A stretch of 51,269 nucleotides of DNA from Rickettsiales bacterium (GCA_947454145.1 CANGIW010000003.1:1-51269); one strand, 5' to 3'; counted from the stretch's first letter, positions 41,260-51,163 are shown. Translations and numbers: made by a program. Notes: a model not told the origin generated them from the letters alone.

Positions 41260-43680
41260 TTATACATATTTTTGATCCCGTAAAATTGCACCATAAGTAT
41301 TTTTCATGCAATTAATAATTTTATTAGATATGTCATGAATTACTTCATTGGACAATGTTGCATCAATGCTTTGTAGTTTTACAGTAAAAGCTATAGATTT
41401 CATATCGTCCTTAATAGCCTTACCCTCATAAAGATCAAACAATTTAATATCTACTATGAGTTTTTTATCTATTTTGTTAATGGCTGATATAACTTCACCT
41501 ACAGCTTGATTTTTATTGATAATAAATGCAAAATCTCTATCCACATCTTGATAATGAGATAATTTTAGCTCTGACTTTTTACCATATTTACATTTTAGTG
41601 CTGGCAAATTATCAGCATTAATTTCAAATCCAAAAATATTATCCTTAACATCATAATATTTGTTTATTTTAGGATGTAATTGACCAAAGAATCCTAAAAT
41701 ATTAGAGCCTAAACTTATTCTTGCTGAACAAGAAGGATGATAATAATTAGGTGTTTCGCGATCCAGTTGACATTGACCTAAATTAAAGCCCAGTTCTTGA
41801 AATATATGCTGAATATCTGATTTAATATCAAAAAAATGATATTTTTGTTCTTTATTTTGCCAATTTTTTTCATTTTTTAGGCCAATTTTTAAGCCCGATA
41901 TGTAAGAAAATTCGGATATTTTATTATCAGAATTACTATAATCAAACACAGGACCTATTTCAAAAAGTGAAATATCTGTTTGCGATCTTGTAATATTTTG
42001 TGCGGCTATTTTTAGCATATTAGGAAAAATGCTTGGACGCATATAATCTAATTCTTGGCTTATAGGATTATCTAGATATAACTCTTGAAATTCTTTAGCA
42101 AAGATAGTTATAGCTCTGCTATCTGTGAAAGACCATGAAAGAATTTCATGATAACCTATACTTGCAATAATTCTGCGAGCATCTTTAAACATTCTTTGCT
42201 TTGTTGATAACATAGCTTTTATGCTAGCACCAGTTACAAAAGATGGTAGGCTTATATTTGGAATATTATTATACCCAAAAACTCTTGCTACCTCTTCTAC
42301 TATATCCTCTACAATATTTACATCAAAACGCCACGAAGGCACTTGTAGCAATAAATAATTTTCGTCTTTTTCTAATGAAATAAAACCTAAGTTAGTTAAA
42401 ATATTGTGTACATTATCTTTTGGTATTTTAAAACCAAGCTTTTTATCAATTATATCGAAAGCTATTTTTATTGTTTTAGCTTCGTATTGATTATTTTGGA
42501 TAACAATAGGCTTTAGAGCTTTACCGCTAAAACTTGTAATCATTTCTACTGCCAAAATTAAAGCACTAAAAGCAAATTCTTGATCCACAGACCTTTCGAA
42601 GCGATATCTAGCATGGCTATCTATTTTCAATCTACGTCCAGTTTCACTAACTGCTATTTTATCAAAAACCGCTGATTCAATTATTATATTTTTAGTATCT
42701 ACGCCACAAGCGCTAGCTTTGGATCCTATAACACCAGCAATTGCTTGGCAAGCATTATCATCTTTTATGATTAAATCATTTGCTGTTAACTTATAAGTCT
42801 TATCATCAAGACCTAAAAATTCTTCTCCATCTTTAGCCCAAATAAAAGATAAACTACCATCTAACTTATCTCTATCATAGGCGTGAAGTGGCTGTCCGTA
42901 CATATGAGATATGTAATTGGCTATATCCACAATCAATGATATAGATGTAATTCCAGAATTCATCAATGAATGTTTTAACCAGGAGGGGCTCTGATGATTT
43001 TGAACATTTTCTATTTCACATAAAGAAAAAAAGCTGCAATGCTCTTTAGCTAAAATGTTTGATACAATTTTTGAGCGTTGAATTGAATAATTCAACGTTG
43101 GAATTATTGATTTTTTAAATCCTTTGTTAGGAAATATAGCCGCAAGATCACGAGCAAGACCCATAGAGCTAATACAATCACCCCTATTAGGTGTAATTGA
43201 TACTTCAATAACTGGATCATTCAAACCCAAAGCAACGATAGCTTGTTGCCCTTTTATCGCATCTTTTTCCAACTCCACTATCCCTTCATCTTCATCGCTT
43301 ATCATAAGTTCATTGGCAGAACATAGCATGCCGTTACTATCTACACCCCTAATTTTAGAAGCTTTAATTACAAAATTTCCATTAGGTATTATCGAACCAA
43401 TGGGTGCCAATACAACTTTTATTCCAGCTCTAGCATTAGGTGCACCGCAAACTATTTGTAATTTTTCCTTGCCGTTATCAACTATGCATAATTTCAAATT
43501 ATTAGCATTTTCATGAGGCTCGGCAGATATAATTTCGGCCACTAGAAAACTAGCTAAATCTTGTTTTCTATCTATAACCTTTTCTACTTCAACACCAAGA
43601 TTAATTAATCCAGAAGTAACTTCTTGTAGAGAAGGTTTTTCTATAAAGAACTGCTGAATACTACTTAAAGTAAATCTCAT
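41260..43680 (-). CDS. pheT: Phenylalanyl-tRNA synthetase beta subunit
   Basis: 806 residues from the ATG at 43680, which overlaps the pheS TGA as ATGA; a start 30 bp further upstream would extend into pheS and is less likely. The start MRFTLSSIQQFF fits the family (MKFTxxWLxxxL). The EMAP/tRNA-binding domain (LVAEIISAEPHENANNLKLCIVD), B3/B4 (SITPNRGDCISSMGLARDLAA), B5 and catalytic-like B6/7 follow. The C-terminal anticodon-binding FDX-ACB domain ends near the stop (SHYQDVDRDFAFIINKNQAVG). It charges tRNA-Phe with PheS as an alpha2-beta2 enzyme. Confidence 0.96.
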   Translation of the reverse strand: MRFTLSSIQQFFIEKPSLQEVTSGLINLGVEVEKVIDRKQDLASFLVAEIISAEPHENANNLKLCIVDNGKEKLQIVCGAPNARAGIKVVLAPIGSIIPNGNFVIKASKIRGVDSNGMLCSANELMISDEDEGIVELEKDAIKGQQAIVALGLNDPVIEVSITPNRGDCISSMGLARDLAAIFPNKGFKKSIIPTLNYSIQRSKIVSNILAKEHCSFFSLCEIENVQNHQSPSWLKHSLMNSGITSISLIVDIANYISHMYGQPLHAYDRDKLDGSLSFIWAKDGEEFLGLDDKTYKLTANDLIIKDDNACQAIAGVIGSKASACGVDTKNIIIESAVFDKIAVSETGRRLKIDSHARYRFERSVDQEFAFSALILAVEMITSFSGKALKPIVIQNNQYEAKTIKIAFDIIDKKLGFKIPKDNVHNILTNLGFISLEKDENYLLLQVPSWRFDVNIVEDIVEEVARVFGYNNIPNISLPSFVTGASIKAMLSTKQRMFKDARRIIASIGYHEILSWSFTDSRAITIFAKEFQELYLDNPISQELDYMRPSIFPNMLKIAAQNITRSQTDISLFEIGPVFDYSNSDNKISEFSYISGLKIGLKNEKNWQNKEQKYHFFDIKSDIQHIFQELGFNLGQCQLDRETPNYYHPSCSARISLGSNILGFFGQLHPKINKYYDVKDNIFGFEINADNLPALKCKYGKKSELKLSHYQDVDRDFAFIINKNQAVGEVISAINKIDKKLIVDIKLFDLYEGKAIKDDMKSIAFTVKLQSIDATLSNEVIHDISNKIINCMKNTYGAILRDQKYV

Positions 43681-44717
43681 TTTGTTAAACCTCCTAATAT
43701 ACTTGGGCAATCAAATGCACTAAAATTATAATGTTTCATCCATCTTATATCGCCCTCAAAGAATTTACGTAAATCATTTATACCATATTTTAACATAGCA
43801 AATCTTTCAACGCCTAAGCCAAAAGCAAAACCTTGATATTTTTCAGGATCTAAACCCACATTTGTTAATACCGATGGATGTACCATGCCACAACCCATAA
43901 CTTCTAAAAATTTTCCAAATTCTTTAGTTTTAATATCCACTTCAGCCGATGGCTCTGTAAAAGGAAAAAAGCTTGGTCTAAAAACGATCTCTATATTAGA
44001 ATTTTCAAAAAATTTTCTAACAAACTCCATAATAAAAGATTTTAAATGAGCAAAAGTAATGTTTTCGTCAATCACAACTCCTTCAACTTGATGAAACATT
44101 GGTGTATGTGTTGCATCATAGTCTGACCTGTAAACTCTTCCTGGCGCAATAAATCTAAAAGGAGGTTTATTATTATTCATATGTCTTATTTGCACAGGAG
44201 AGGTATGTGTGCGTAGTAACATTACTTTATCATTATCTGTTTTTTGTTTAAAATAAAAACTATCATGCGAAGCTCTTGAAGGATGGTTTTCATCTATATT
44301 TAAAGCTGCAAAATTATACCATTCGTTTTCAATATTAGGGCCATCAGCAACTTCAAAATCATATTGCGTAAATATATTCATCATTTCTTCCAAACATTGA
44401 GAAATTGGACTTATAGAACCTTTAACTAATTTTGCTACAGGCAAACTAATGTCAATTTCTTGTGCTAGCAATTGCTTTTGCAAGTTTTGTTCTTCTAAAT
44501 ATTCTTTTTTAAGTAGCAATTTTTTTTCTGTGGTTGTTTTTAAGACGTTAATCTTTTGCCCTAGAGCTATCTTTTCTTCTTTACTTGATTGAGATATAAG
44601 TTTAAAACTTTTTGTAATCAAACCCTCTTTGCCTAAAAGGTCTGACTTAATTTTTTCTAAATTTAGCAAATTATCAATTTTGTCTATTTTATTTATTAGA
44701 TCTTCAATGTGTTGCAT
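43677..44717 (-). CDS. pheS: Phenylalanyl-tRNA synthetase alpha subunit
   Basis: 346 residues. An N-terminal coiled coil (about 1-90) is followed by the class II catalytic core: motif 1 region SQCLEEMMNIFTQYDFEV, the NFAALNIDENHPSR loop, motif 2 FIAPGRVYRSDYDATHTPMFHQVEG and motif 3 GFAFGLGVERFAMLKYG. It pairs with pheT through a 4-bp ATGA stop-start overlap that couples their translation and keeps equal subunit supply. No leader peptide or T-box is evident upstream. Confidence 0.97.
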   Translation of the reverse strand: MQHIEDLINKIDKIDNLLNLEKIKSDLLGKEGLITKSFKLISQSSKEEKIALGQKINVLKTTTEKKLLLKKEYLEEQNLQKQLLAQEIDISLPVAKLVKGSISPISQCLEEMMNIFTQYDFEVADGPNIENEWYNFAALNIDENHPSRASHDSFYFKQKTDNDKVMLLRTHTSPVQIRHMNNNKPPFRFIAPGRVYRSDYDATHTPMFHQVEGVVIDENITFAHLKSFIMEFVRKFFENSNIEIVFRPSFFPFTEPSAEVDIKTKEFGKFLEVMGCGMVHPSVLTNVGLDPEKYQGFAFGLGVERFAMLKYGINDLRKFFEGDIRWMKHYNFSAFDCPSILGGLTK

Positions 44718-44819
44718 ATAATCTTTTAAAAATTATTTTCTAAGAATTAAAGTAACATATTTAACACTATAAGCACAATATTATATAGCTAATAATAGTA
44801 TTATTTATTGAATATTTGC

Positions 44820-44848
44820 TTGCGACAAATAATTGTATAATATATAAT
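44820..44848 (+). promoter_or_regulatory. Promoter of the tRNA-Leu gene
   Basis: TTGCGA (44820-44825), 17-bp spacer, TATAAT (44843-44848), 18 bp before the mature tRNA 5' end. A second overlapping TATAAT begins at 44836. Strong -10 and ideal spacing fit a stable RNA promoter. Confidence 0.7.
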
Positions 44849-44866
44849 CCATATAACAAAATATAT

Positions 44867-44951
44867 GCGGTTATGGCGGAATTGGTAGACGCGCAGCATT
44901 GAGGGTGCTGTTCTTAATCGAGTGGAAGTTCAACTCTTCTTAACCGCACCA
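44867..44951 (+). tRNA. tRNA-Leu (anticodon GAG)
   Basis: 85 nt cloverleaf with encoded CCA. The acceptor stem GCGGTTA (44867-44873) pairs with TAACCGC (44941-44947); the discriminator is A, followed by CCA. The anticodon stem CAGCA/TGCTG encloses the loop TTGAGGG, giving anticodon GAG, which reads CTC/CTT. A long variable arm (around TTCTTAATCGAGTGGAA) marks a class II tRNA. The D-loop contains TGGTAGAC. Promoter immediately upstream. Confidence 0.96.
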
Positions 44952-45058
44952 TATGTCATATTGCTATCAAAATCTTAAAAAACACTTTTGTTCACTTATC
45001 TTTTAAGTTATAATTCTTTAGTCTTTCAACATATTAATTTTGATTTATAAAAACCAAT

Positions 45059-45514
45059 ATGACTAATATTACAAAAATTTTAATAGAACAGTTACCTCAT
45101 GGTGCTGATTTTCCACTGCCATCTTACGCAACTTCTGAAAGCGCTGGCCTAGATTTAATGGCTACAATTAAAGAAGACATAGTAATTTTGTCTAAGGCTT
45201 ATGCCAAAATACCAACAGGTATAGCTATAGCATTACCAAATGGGCACGAAGCTCAGATAAGACCAAGGTCTGGTCTTGCTGCTAAATTTGGTGTAACTGT
45301 ACTTAATTCCCCTGGAACTATTGATGCTGATTATAGAGGAGAAATTCAGGTATTGCTTATTAATCACAGCGATATAGATTTTGTTGTAACACCCGGAATG
45401 AGGATAGCGCAAATGGTTATAGCGAAATTTGAAAAAGCTGAATTTATATCTTCAAACCTCTCAAAACACTCTACTGAAAGAGGAGTTGGTGGCTTTGGTT
45501 CAACAGGTGTATAG
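45059..45514 (+). CDS. dut: dUTP diphosphatase
   Basis: 151 residues, typical of homotrimeric dUTPases. All five motifs can be read: AGLDLMAT (I), RPRSGLAAK (II), NSPGTIDADYRGEI (III), RIAQMVIAK (IV) and the C-terminal P-loop-like ERGVGGFGSTG (V). It hydrolyses dUTP to dUMP, keeping uracil out of DNA and supplying dTMP synthesis; Tmk is nearby. It stands alone after tRNA-Leu. No strong ribosome site precedes the ATG. Confidence 0.97.
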   Translation: MTNITKILIEQLPHGADFPLPSYATSESAGLDLMATIKEDIVILSKAYAKIPTGIAIALPNGHEAQIRPRSGLAAKFGVTVLNSPGTIDADYRGEIQVLLINHSDIDFVVTPGMRIAQMVIAKFEKAEFISSNLSKHSTERGVGGFGSTGV

Positions 45515-45721
45515 TTTTTGTATGCCTATATGGGTATATATTACATAACCATAGGTAGCAAATTGAAAATTGATAATAGATTACCTATTGTCTTGTTTTA
45601 AGATATCTACTTCAAACTAAATTACCACCTAAAAATAGGTACTTACTCAAGAATTACATGAAGTATGAGGTTATGCTGATAGACGCAATAAAAACTCTTT
45701 TAGGTCTTGCAAAAAAAGAAA

Positions 45722-46630
45722 TTATTTGAACAAACTAATGCGGGTTAAAAAATCCTTAGCTACAGAATAAGATATTTGATAGCCGTCTTCTATAGCAAAT
45801 GATTTTTCTTGTTTTAAATTATATTTACCATAAAAATCTGCAAACATATAGGAGGCATTTACACTATTACTACTTGGGCTAAAACTAGCATATGCAGCAA
45901 TAGGTGTTCTACAGTCTGCATTTAGAGCTTCTAAAAAAGCTCTCTCAGCCTGCAATAATTTCCATGTGCTTATATGGTTTATCTCTTTACATATTTCAGC
46001 TGAAAATTTATTATCCGATAAAATTTCTATAGCAATAACACCTTGACCAGCAGCTGGAATCATATCTTGGGTTGAGATAACACTTGATTTTGCTTTAATA
46101 CCTAATCTAGTTAGAGCTACATTAGCTAAAATTATTGCTGAGAGATTTTTATCGTCAATTTGTTTAATACGAGTTTCTATATTCCCCCTGCAAGGCACTA
46201 TATTCAAATCAGGTCTTATTGATAAAATCTGCAATCTTCTTCTAGAAGAAGATGTACCAACATTTACTCCTATTGGTAAATTACGAATATCATAGCCGTG
46301 ATTGCTTACTAAAGTATCTCTAGCATCTTCTCTTTCTAACATAGCGGCTATTTGAAAGCCTCTTGGAATCATTCCAGGTACATCCTTTAAAGAATGAACG
46401 GCAAGATCTATTCCGTTAGAAAGCAACTCTTCTTCTAACTCTTTTATGAATAAACCCTTGCCACCAATATCGTATAATACAACATTTTTGGCTTTATCTC
46501 CCGAAGTAATGATAGGAATTAATTCACAATCTAAAAAAAGCTTAGATTTGATTATGTCTGCAACGTAACTAGCTTGCAGCATAGCAAGTGGACTTGCTCT
46601 TGTACCGATTCTAACTATTTTTGATAACAT
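45722..46630 (-). CDS. hemC: Porphobilinogen deaminase (hydroxymethylbilane synthase)
   Basis: 302 residues, normal length. It polymerises four porphobilinogens to hydroxymethylbilane in haem synthesis. The dipyrromethane cofactor cysteine is C240 in LNADCRTPIAAYA. RIGTRASPLAMLQA starts the protein; VHSLKDVPG holds the catalytic Asp region and VPCRGNIETRIKQ is the substrate-binding arginine segment. It shares the strand with gltX 130 bp upstream, but the gap suggests separate transcription. Confidence 0.97.
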   Translation of the reverse strand: MLSKIVRIGTRASPLAMLQASYVADIIKSKLFLDCELIPIITSGDKAKNVVLYDIGGKGLFIKELEEELLSNGIDLAVHSLKDVPGMIPRGFQIAAMLEREDARDTLVSNHGYDIRNLPIGVNVGTSSSRRRLQILSIRPDLNIVPCRGNIETRIKQIDDKNLSAIILANVALTRLGIKAKSSVISTQDMIPAAGQGVIAIEILSDNKFSAEICKEINHISTWKLLQAERAFLEALNADCRTPIAAYASFSPSSNSVNASYMFADFYGKYNLKQEKSFAIEDGYQISYSVAKDFLTRISLFK

Positions 46631-46760
46631 TTCTTAATTAACAATCCTTATTAATATGAATCAAATTTTGTTTTTTTATAGAAAAATGTAAAAATATTAC
46701 CATTACCCTCAATTTTTATAGTTATCTTTTAATAATTACTATTTAGCAAAGAAAAATATT

Positions 46761-48098
46761 TTATTTTTTTAATCTTTCTAAAATTTTCTCTCTACCTATT
46801 ATAGGAAGTAGATTATGCATTTCAGGACCTTCTTCTCTACCCGTTAAAGCTATGCGTAGAGGATAGAACAATTCTTTACCTTTTTTAGCAGTTTTTTTAG
46901 ATAATTTTGTAGTCCATACTTTAAAAGTAGAGTCAGTTATTTCTCCATCCGGCAAAAGCTCTGATGCTAGGGATAAATATTCTTTATCTATATCTACACT
47001 TTCAATTTCTTCGTAGCAAATATGATACCAATCCTTTAATTCTTCTAAGTCTTTTAAATTACTTCTTACTGACAACCAAAATTCCTCTAACACCTTACCC
47101 TTTAAATCAGATGCATTTAAAAAATCCTCTATTTCATAAAAGTGCATAACACTTAAAACTTTGTGGTTCAAAATTTTAAGCTCTTGTGCCATATATGTAG
47201 TAGGGCTTTTTGAAAAGCTAGCAATATCAAAATCATCAATTATTTCTTGTAAAGAACTAAAAACTTGTAATGGCTTGTTAGTTCCAATTCTACTTAGAAA
47301 ACTTAATATAGATTTAGCCTCTAAATGAAATTCATTTTTCAAAGAATTTATATCAAAACCACCGGTTCGTTTAGATATTTTATTATCTTCTGCTTTTACC
47401 AAACTTAAATGACCAAAATTGGGTATAAAATTTGCTTTTAAAGATTTCATCATTTGTATTTGTATAGCTGTGTTGTGAACATGATCTTCACCTCTTAAAA
47501 TTGTGCTAACATTATAATCCAAATCATCTATAGCAGAACATAACAAATATGTCATATTGCCGTCTTCTTTAACAACTACAGGATCACTCAAATATCTACC
47601 TTCAAAATGCATATGTCCTTTGACCATATCTTCCCAAACTATAGGTTCGTGACTAAGCATGAATCTATAGTGGGGCTTTCTACCTTGATTCTCCAATTCT
47701 TCTTTCTGAGATTGAGACAATTTCAGAGCATCTCTAGAATATATTGGAGGTAATTTTCTAGATAATTGAATTTTTTTTATTAATTCAAGCTCAGAGCTGC
47801 TTTCATAACAAGGATATATGCAACCCTCCTTAATTAATCTATTCAAAGTAGTTTTATAAATTTCTCTTCTGTCTGATTGCTTAAATGTTAAGTCCCAAGT
47901 AAGTCCAAGCCAATGCATATTATCGTATATAGCTTCAATAAATTCTTGTTTCGAGCGCTCTATATCGGTATCATCTATACGGATATAGAATTTTCCTCCC
48001 ATTTTTCTAGTATACAGCCAATTAACAAAGGCTGTTCTAATATTCCCTATATGCAACAAACCAGTTGGTGCCGGAGCAAAACGTGTGATAATATCCAT
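46761..48098 (-). CDS. gltX: Glutamyl-tRNA synthetase
   Basis: 445 residues. Class I synthetase: the HIGH-type motif is in APTGLLHIGNIRTAF, and the KMSKS-type loop is KISKR at 240-244. GEDHVHNTAIQIQMM lies between them. The C-terminal anticodon-binding helical part is somewhat short and ends LLPIIGREKILERL. Many alphaproteobacteria carry two GltX proteins, one charging tRNA-Glu and the other tRNA-Gln for later amidation; which of the two this is cannot be decided here. It diverges from ptrB across 198 bp. Confidence 0.95.
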   Translation of the reverse strand: MDIITRFAPAPTGLLHIGNIRTAFVNWLYTRKMGGKFYIRIDDTDIERSKQEFIEAIYDNMHWLGLTWDLTFKQSDRREIYKTTLNRLIKEGCIYPCYESSSELELIKKIQLSRKLPPIYSRDALKLSQSQKEELENQGRKPHYRFMLSHEPIVWEDMVKGHMHFEGRYLSDPVVVKEDGNMTYLLCSAIDDLDYNVSTILRGEDHVHNTAIQIQMMKSLKANFIPNFGHLSLVKAEDNKISKRTGGFDINSLKNEFHLEAKSILSFLSRIGTNKPLQVFSSLQEIIDDFDIASFSKSPTTYMAQELKILNHKVLSVMHFYEIEDFLNASDLKGKVLEEFWLSVRSNLKDLEELKDWYHICYEEIESVDIDKEYLSLASELLPDGEITDSTFKVWTTKLSKKTAKKGKELFYPLRIALTGREEGPEMHNLLPIIGREKILERLKK

Positions 48099-48211
48099 TA
48101 ATTATATAAATTATTTAGTGATTAAAAAACTTAGATTTATCCTAATAATACTATGTCTATTCTGTTACTTAAAGAGCGAATTGTAAAGTATTTTGCTGTG
48201 AATTCAATTAA

Positions 48212-48240
48212 TTGACCATTTTTTACTTTATTTATAGTAC
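48212..48240 (+). promoter_or_regulatory. Possible promoter of ptrB
   Basis: TTGACC (48212-48217), 17-bp spacer, TAGTAC (48235-48240). The -35 is good; the -10 is weak. It would give a leader of about 50 nt before the ATG at 48297. Confidence 0.35.
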
Positions 48241-48296
48241 TAGCCGCTGTAATATTTACGTTTATAGATTAAAAACAACTAAAATTATCAAAAATT

Positions 48297-50336
48297 ATGT
48301 CGATAAAAAAAATACCACACAAAATTTCCTTACACGGGCATGAACTTATTGACAATTATCATTGGATGCGTGATGTAAAATGGCCGCAAGTAGAAGATAA
48401 AGATATTTTAGAGTATTTGTCAAAAGAGAATGAATTGGCTGGTGAATTTTTTCAACAGCATGCAATGGATAAAGATAAAATTTTTAATGAAATTAAAGGC
48501 AGAATAAAGTTGCAAGATCAATCTACCTATGTAAAAGATGGAGATTTTTTTTATTATGATAAAATAGCTGCTGATGAAAACTATAGAGTTTATTGTCGTA
48601 AAAAATTTAGTAAGAATACTAAGGAAGAAATAATTTTAGATGTGAATAAATTAGCTAAAGGCCAAAAATTCACGAGTCTAGGTTCAATATCAGTATCGCC
48701 AGATGATAAATTAGTTGCTTTTTCTATAGATCATGATGGTGATGAGCGTTATAAGCTAAAAATATTAAATCTTGCTACAAGAGAATATTTAAACGATGAA
48801 ATTTCAGATGTTATTGGTTCAATAATATGGCATGAAAGATTAAATGGATTTTTTTATAATAAGTTAGATGTTAATTGGAGGCATAATAAAGTATTTTTTC
48901 ATCTTCTTGGAACTGATGCGTCCCAAGATAAGTTAATTTACCATGAGCAAGACAATAAATTTAACAGTAATGTAGGAAAAAGCTCCAGTAGAAAATTCAT
49001 TTTCATTTCTTCTTCAAGCGCAAACTGTAATGAATCGTATTTTATCAAAATGGATGATGATGATTTGACTTTGCATTTAATTGAATCAAGAAAAGAGGAA
49101 ATTTTTTATGATCTAGATCATAACAAAGAATATTTTTATATCTCTACTAATGACACGGGCGATAATTTCAGAATAGTGCGTACAAAAATTGAAACCACGC
49201 AAAAAGAATATTGGGAAGAATATATCGCACTAGATTTAGAAAGATATCTAGAATCTTTTGATATCACGGATAAATATTTGATATTAAATTACAAACATCT
49301 AGGCATAGTTAAGCCGGAGGTTATAGAACTTGAATCTGGTAACAAAAAAATCATTAATTTTAAAGATCCAGTTTATGAAGCAGGTGCTTATAGTACAAAT
49401 TTTGAAGAAAATGATATTCGTTTGTCTTATAGCTCTCTGGCCCAACCAAACATAATTTATCAATATGATTTTAATAATGAATCTTTAGACCTATTAAAAG
49501 AACAAGAAATTCCGAGTGGTTTTGATAGCTCACTTTACCAAGTTGAACGACTTTGGGTAGATAGCGAAGATGTCAAAGTGCCAGTTACAATCTTATACAA
49601 AAAAGCTACATTCAACAAAGATGGTATAAATCCTTTATATTTATACGGTTATGGTTCTTACGGTATAAGTGTATCGTCTTCTTTTAGACCTAGTATTTTT
49701 TCTTTGGTAGATAGAGGGGTTGTTTTTGCAATAGCTCATATTAGGGGGGGAGAAGAATTAGGACACAGCTGGCACAAACAGGCAAAATTTTTAAATAAAA
49801 TGCGTACATTTGAAGATTTTATTGCTGTAACAGAATCTTTAATCTCTAAAAAATATAGCTCTGCGGGTAATATCGTTATTGCTGGAGGTAGTGCTGGTGG
49901 TATGTTAATGGGGGCGGTTGTAAATAAAAAACCAAATTTATATAAAGCAGCAATTTTGCATGTTCCTTTTGTTGATGTGTTAAATACTATGCTTGATGAA
50001 TCATTGCCACTTACGCCTGGAGAGTATAAGGAATGGGGTAACCCTGGGGAAAAAGAATTTTTTGAGTATATGCTAAAATATTCACCTTATGAAAACGTAA
50101 CAGCACAAAATTATCCTAATCTTTTTGTAACCGCTGGTTTATCTGATCCTAGAGTTGGATATTGGGAGGCTGCAAAATTTGTAGCTAAATTAAGAGAATT
50201 AAAAACAGATAATAATATGTTAATACTAAAAACTAACATGGATTTTGGCCATTCTGGAGCTTCCGGTAGGTTTGATTATCTTAAAGAAATAGCTGAAGAT
50301 TACGTGTTTATTTTAAAAAATTTGTCAATATTATAA
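48297..50336 (+). CDS. ptrB: Oligopeptidase B (prolyl oligopeptidase family, S9)
   Basis: 679 residues. An N-terminal seven-bladed propeller region (about 70-400) gates a C-terminal alpha/beta hydrolase. The catalytic triad is readable: S532 in AGGSAGGMLMG, D617 in AGLSDPRVGYWE and H652 in FGHSGASGR. LYLYGYGSYGISV and HIRGGEELGHSWHKQ are family motifs. The start HGHELIDNYHWMRD is also typical. OpdB cuts short peptides after basic residues in the cytosol, useful for an organism that feeds on host peptides. No signal peptide is seen. Confidence 0.95.
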   Translation: MSIKKIPHKISLHGHELIDNYHWMRDVKWPQVEDKDILEYLSKENELAGEFFQQHAMDKDKIFNEIKGRIKLQDQSTYVKDGDFFYYDKIAADENYRVYCRKKFSKNTKEEIILDVNKLAKGQKFTSLGSISVSPDDKLVAFSIDHDGDERYKLKILNLATREYLNDEISDVIGSIIWHERLNGFFYNKLDVNWRHNKVFFHLLGTDASQDKLIYHEQDNKFNSNVGKSSSRKFIFISSSSANCNESYFIKMDDDDLTLHLIESRKEEIFYDLDHNKEYFYISTNDTGDNFRIVRTKIETTQKEYWEEYIALDLERYLESFDITDKYLILNYKHLGIVKPEVIELESGNKKIINFKDPVYEAGAYSTNFEENDIRLSYSSLAQPNIIYQYDFNNESLDLLKEQEIPSGFDSSLYQVERLWVDSEDVKVPVTILYKKATFNKDGINPLYLYGYGSYGISVSSSFRPSIFSLVDRGVVFAIAHIRGGEELGHSWHKQAKFLNKMRTFEDFIAVTESLISKKYSSAGNIVIAGGSAGGMLMGAVVNKKPNLYKAAILHVPFVDVLNTMLDESLPLTPGEYKEWGNPGEKEFFEYMLKYSPYENVTAQNYPNLFVTAGLSDPRVGYWEAAKFVAKLRELKTDNNMLILKTNMDFGHSGASGRFDYLKEIAEDYVFILKNLSIL

Positions 50337-50379
50337 AAATTAAGGAATATATCTCTTAACTCCATGAAAGCTATATTTA

Positions 50380-50408
50380 TTGACTTTTGTACTCTAAACT
50401 AATATCCT
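50380..50408 (+). promoter_or_regulatory. Promoter of trcR
   Basis: TTGACT (50380-50385), 17-bp spacer, TATCCT (50403-50408), about 45 bp before the ATG at 50454. One mismatch in the -35 and two in the -10. Confidence 0.55.
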
Positions 50409-50453
50409 TAGACCAATAAAGACAACAAAAAATATATAATACAAAAAATTTAT

Positions 50454-51035
50454 ATGACTTCATTAGAACAAAAAATACCACTTATGCCTAAAGCTACTGC
50501 TATGTGGCTTGTGGATAATACTAGTTTAACATTCAAACAAATAGCAATATTTTGTGGACTTCACGAATTGGAAGTGAAGGCTATGGCAGATGGGAGCACA
50601 ATGTATAACATAAATCCATTAAACCCTATAACCAATAGGCAAATAACAAAAGAAGAAATTGAAAGATGTCAAAAAGATCCTAAGGCTGAAATTAAGATTT
50701 TACATATATTTGCCGACGATGTGTTAGCTACTAATAATGCTAAAAATAAATATGTCCCTAAAGCCTTAAGACGCAACAAGTTAGACGCTATTTTATGGTT
50801 TGATACAAATTATCCACAAATTCCTGAAAATAAAATAGCCAAATTATTGGGTACTACAAAAAACACAATACAATCTATCAAAGATAAAAGTCATAGTAGT
50901 TTTGAAAATCTACGTGCTCGTGATCCTGTTATATTAGGTTTATGTACTCAAGGTGAATTAAATGGTTTGCTTGCAGATATTAGTGTAGTAAATCTTGAAA
51001 ATTCTATCCCCGAAATAGATAATAAAAAAGAGTAG
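50454..51035 (+). CDS. trcR: TrcR/DUF1013 family cell-cycle transcriptional regulator
   Basis: 193 residues. The family is highly conserved in alphaproteobacteria: IPLMPKATAMWLVDNTSLTF starts the protein and FCGLHELEVKAMADG follows. The NPLNPITNRQITKEEIERC segment is next; RNKLDAILWFDTNYPQIPE leads into a helix-turn-helix-like KIAKLLGTTKNTIQSIK, and NLRARDPVILGLCTQ comes near the end. In Caulobacter the TrcR homologue binds RNA polymerase and promotes transcription of cell-cycle genes. It is a cytosolic protein. Its stop codon lies inside the stem of a strong terminator. Confidence 0.93.
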   Translation: MTSLEQKIPLMPKATAMWLVDNTSLTFKQIAIFCGLHELEVKAMADGSTMYNINPLNPITNRQITKEEIERCQKDPKAEIKILHIFADDVLATNNAKNKYVPKALRRNKLDAILWFDTNYPQIPENKIAKLLGTTKNTIQSIKDKSHSSFENLRARDPVILGLCTQGELNGLLADISVVNLENSIPEIDNKKE

Positions 51036-51060
51036 TTTATTGTATAATATACTCTTTTTT
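51024..51060 (+). terminator. Strong intrinsic terminator of trcR
   Basis: A perfect 11-bp stem (AAAAAAGAGTA with TACTCTTTTTT) with a 15-nt loop, its 3' arm ending in a run of T. The stem includes the last codons and stop of trcR. Confidence 0.85.
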
Positions 51061-51090
51061 ATAAAAATGCCTCAGAGATTTTATTAGTGT

Positions 51091-51160
51091 TAAGTAAGTA
51101 GTTTTATAACTACCTACCCGACTACCTATTTACTAACTACTTACCTACCCAACTACCTAC
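51091..51160. repeat. Degenerate ACTACCTACCC repeats with inverted copy
   Basis: Four imperfect copies of an AACTACCTACCC-like unit (51108-51160) follow a left arm TAAGTAAGTAGTT (51091-51103). The left arm pairs perfectly over 10 bp with AACTACTTAC (51135-51144) and at 9 of 10 positions with the nearest copy (51108-51117), making a tight 4-nt-loop hairpin. They sit directly before the next gene. Confidence 0.75.
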
Positions 51161-51163
51161 ATA

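Noticed and set aside
43681-43710. Longer pheT start
   Set aside because: The ATG overlapping the pheS stop gives the family-typical beginning and coupling; the extension adds ten residues not typical of PheT.
45515-45721. Mobile element between dut and hemC
   Set aside because: Short inverted repeats (ATAGGTA/TACCTAT) and a GGTCTTGCAAAA sequence are present, but no coding remnant or target duplication is visible.
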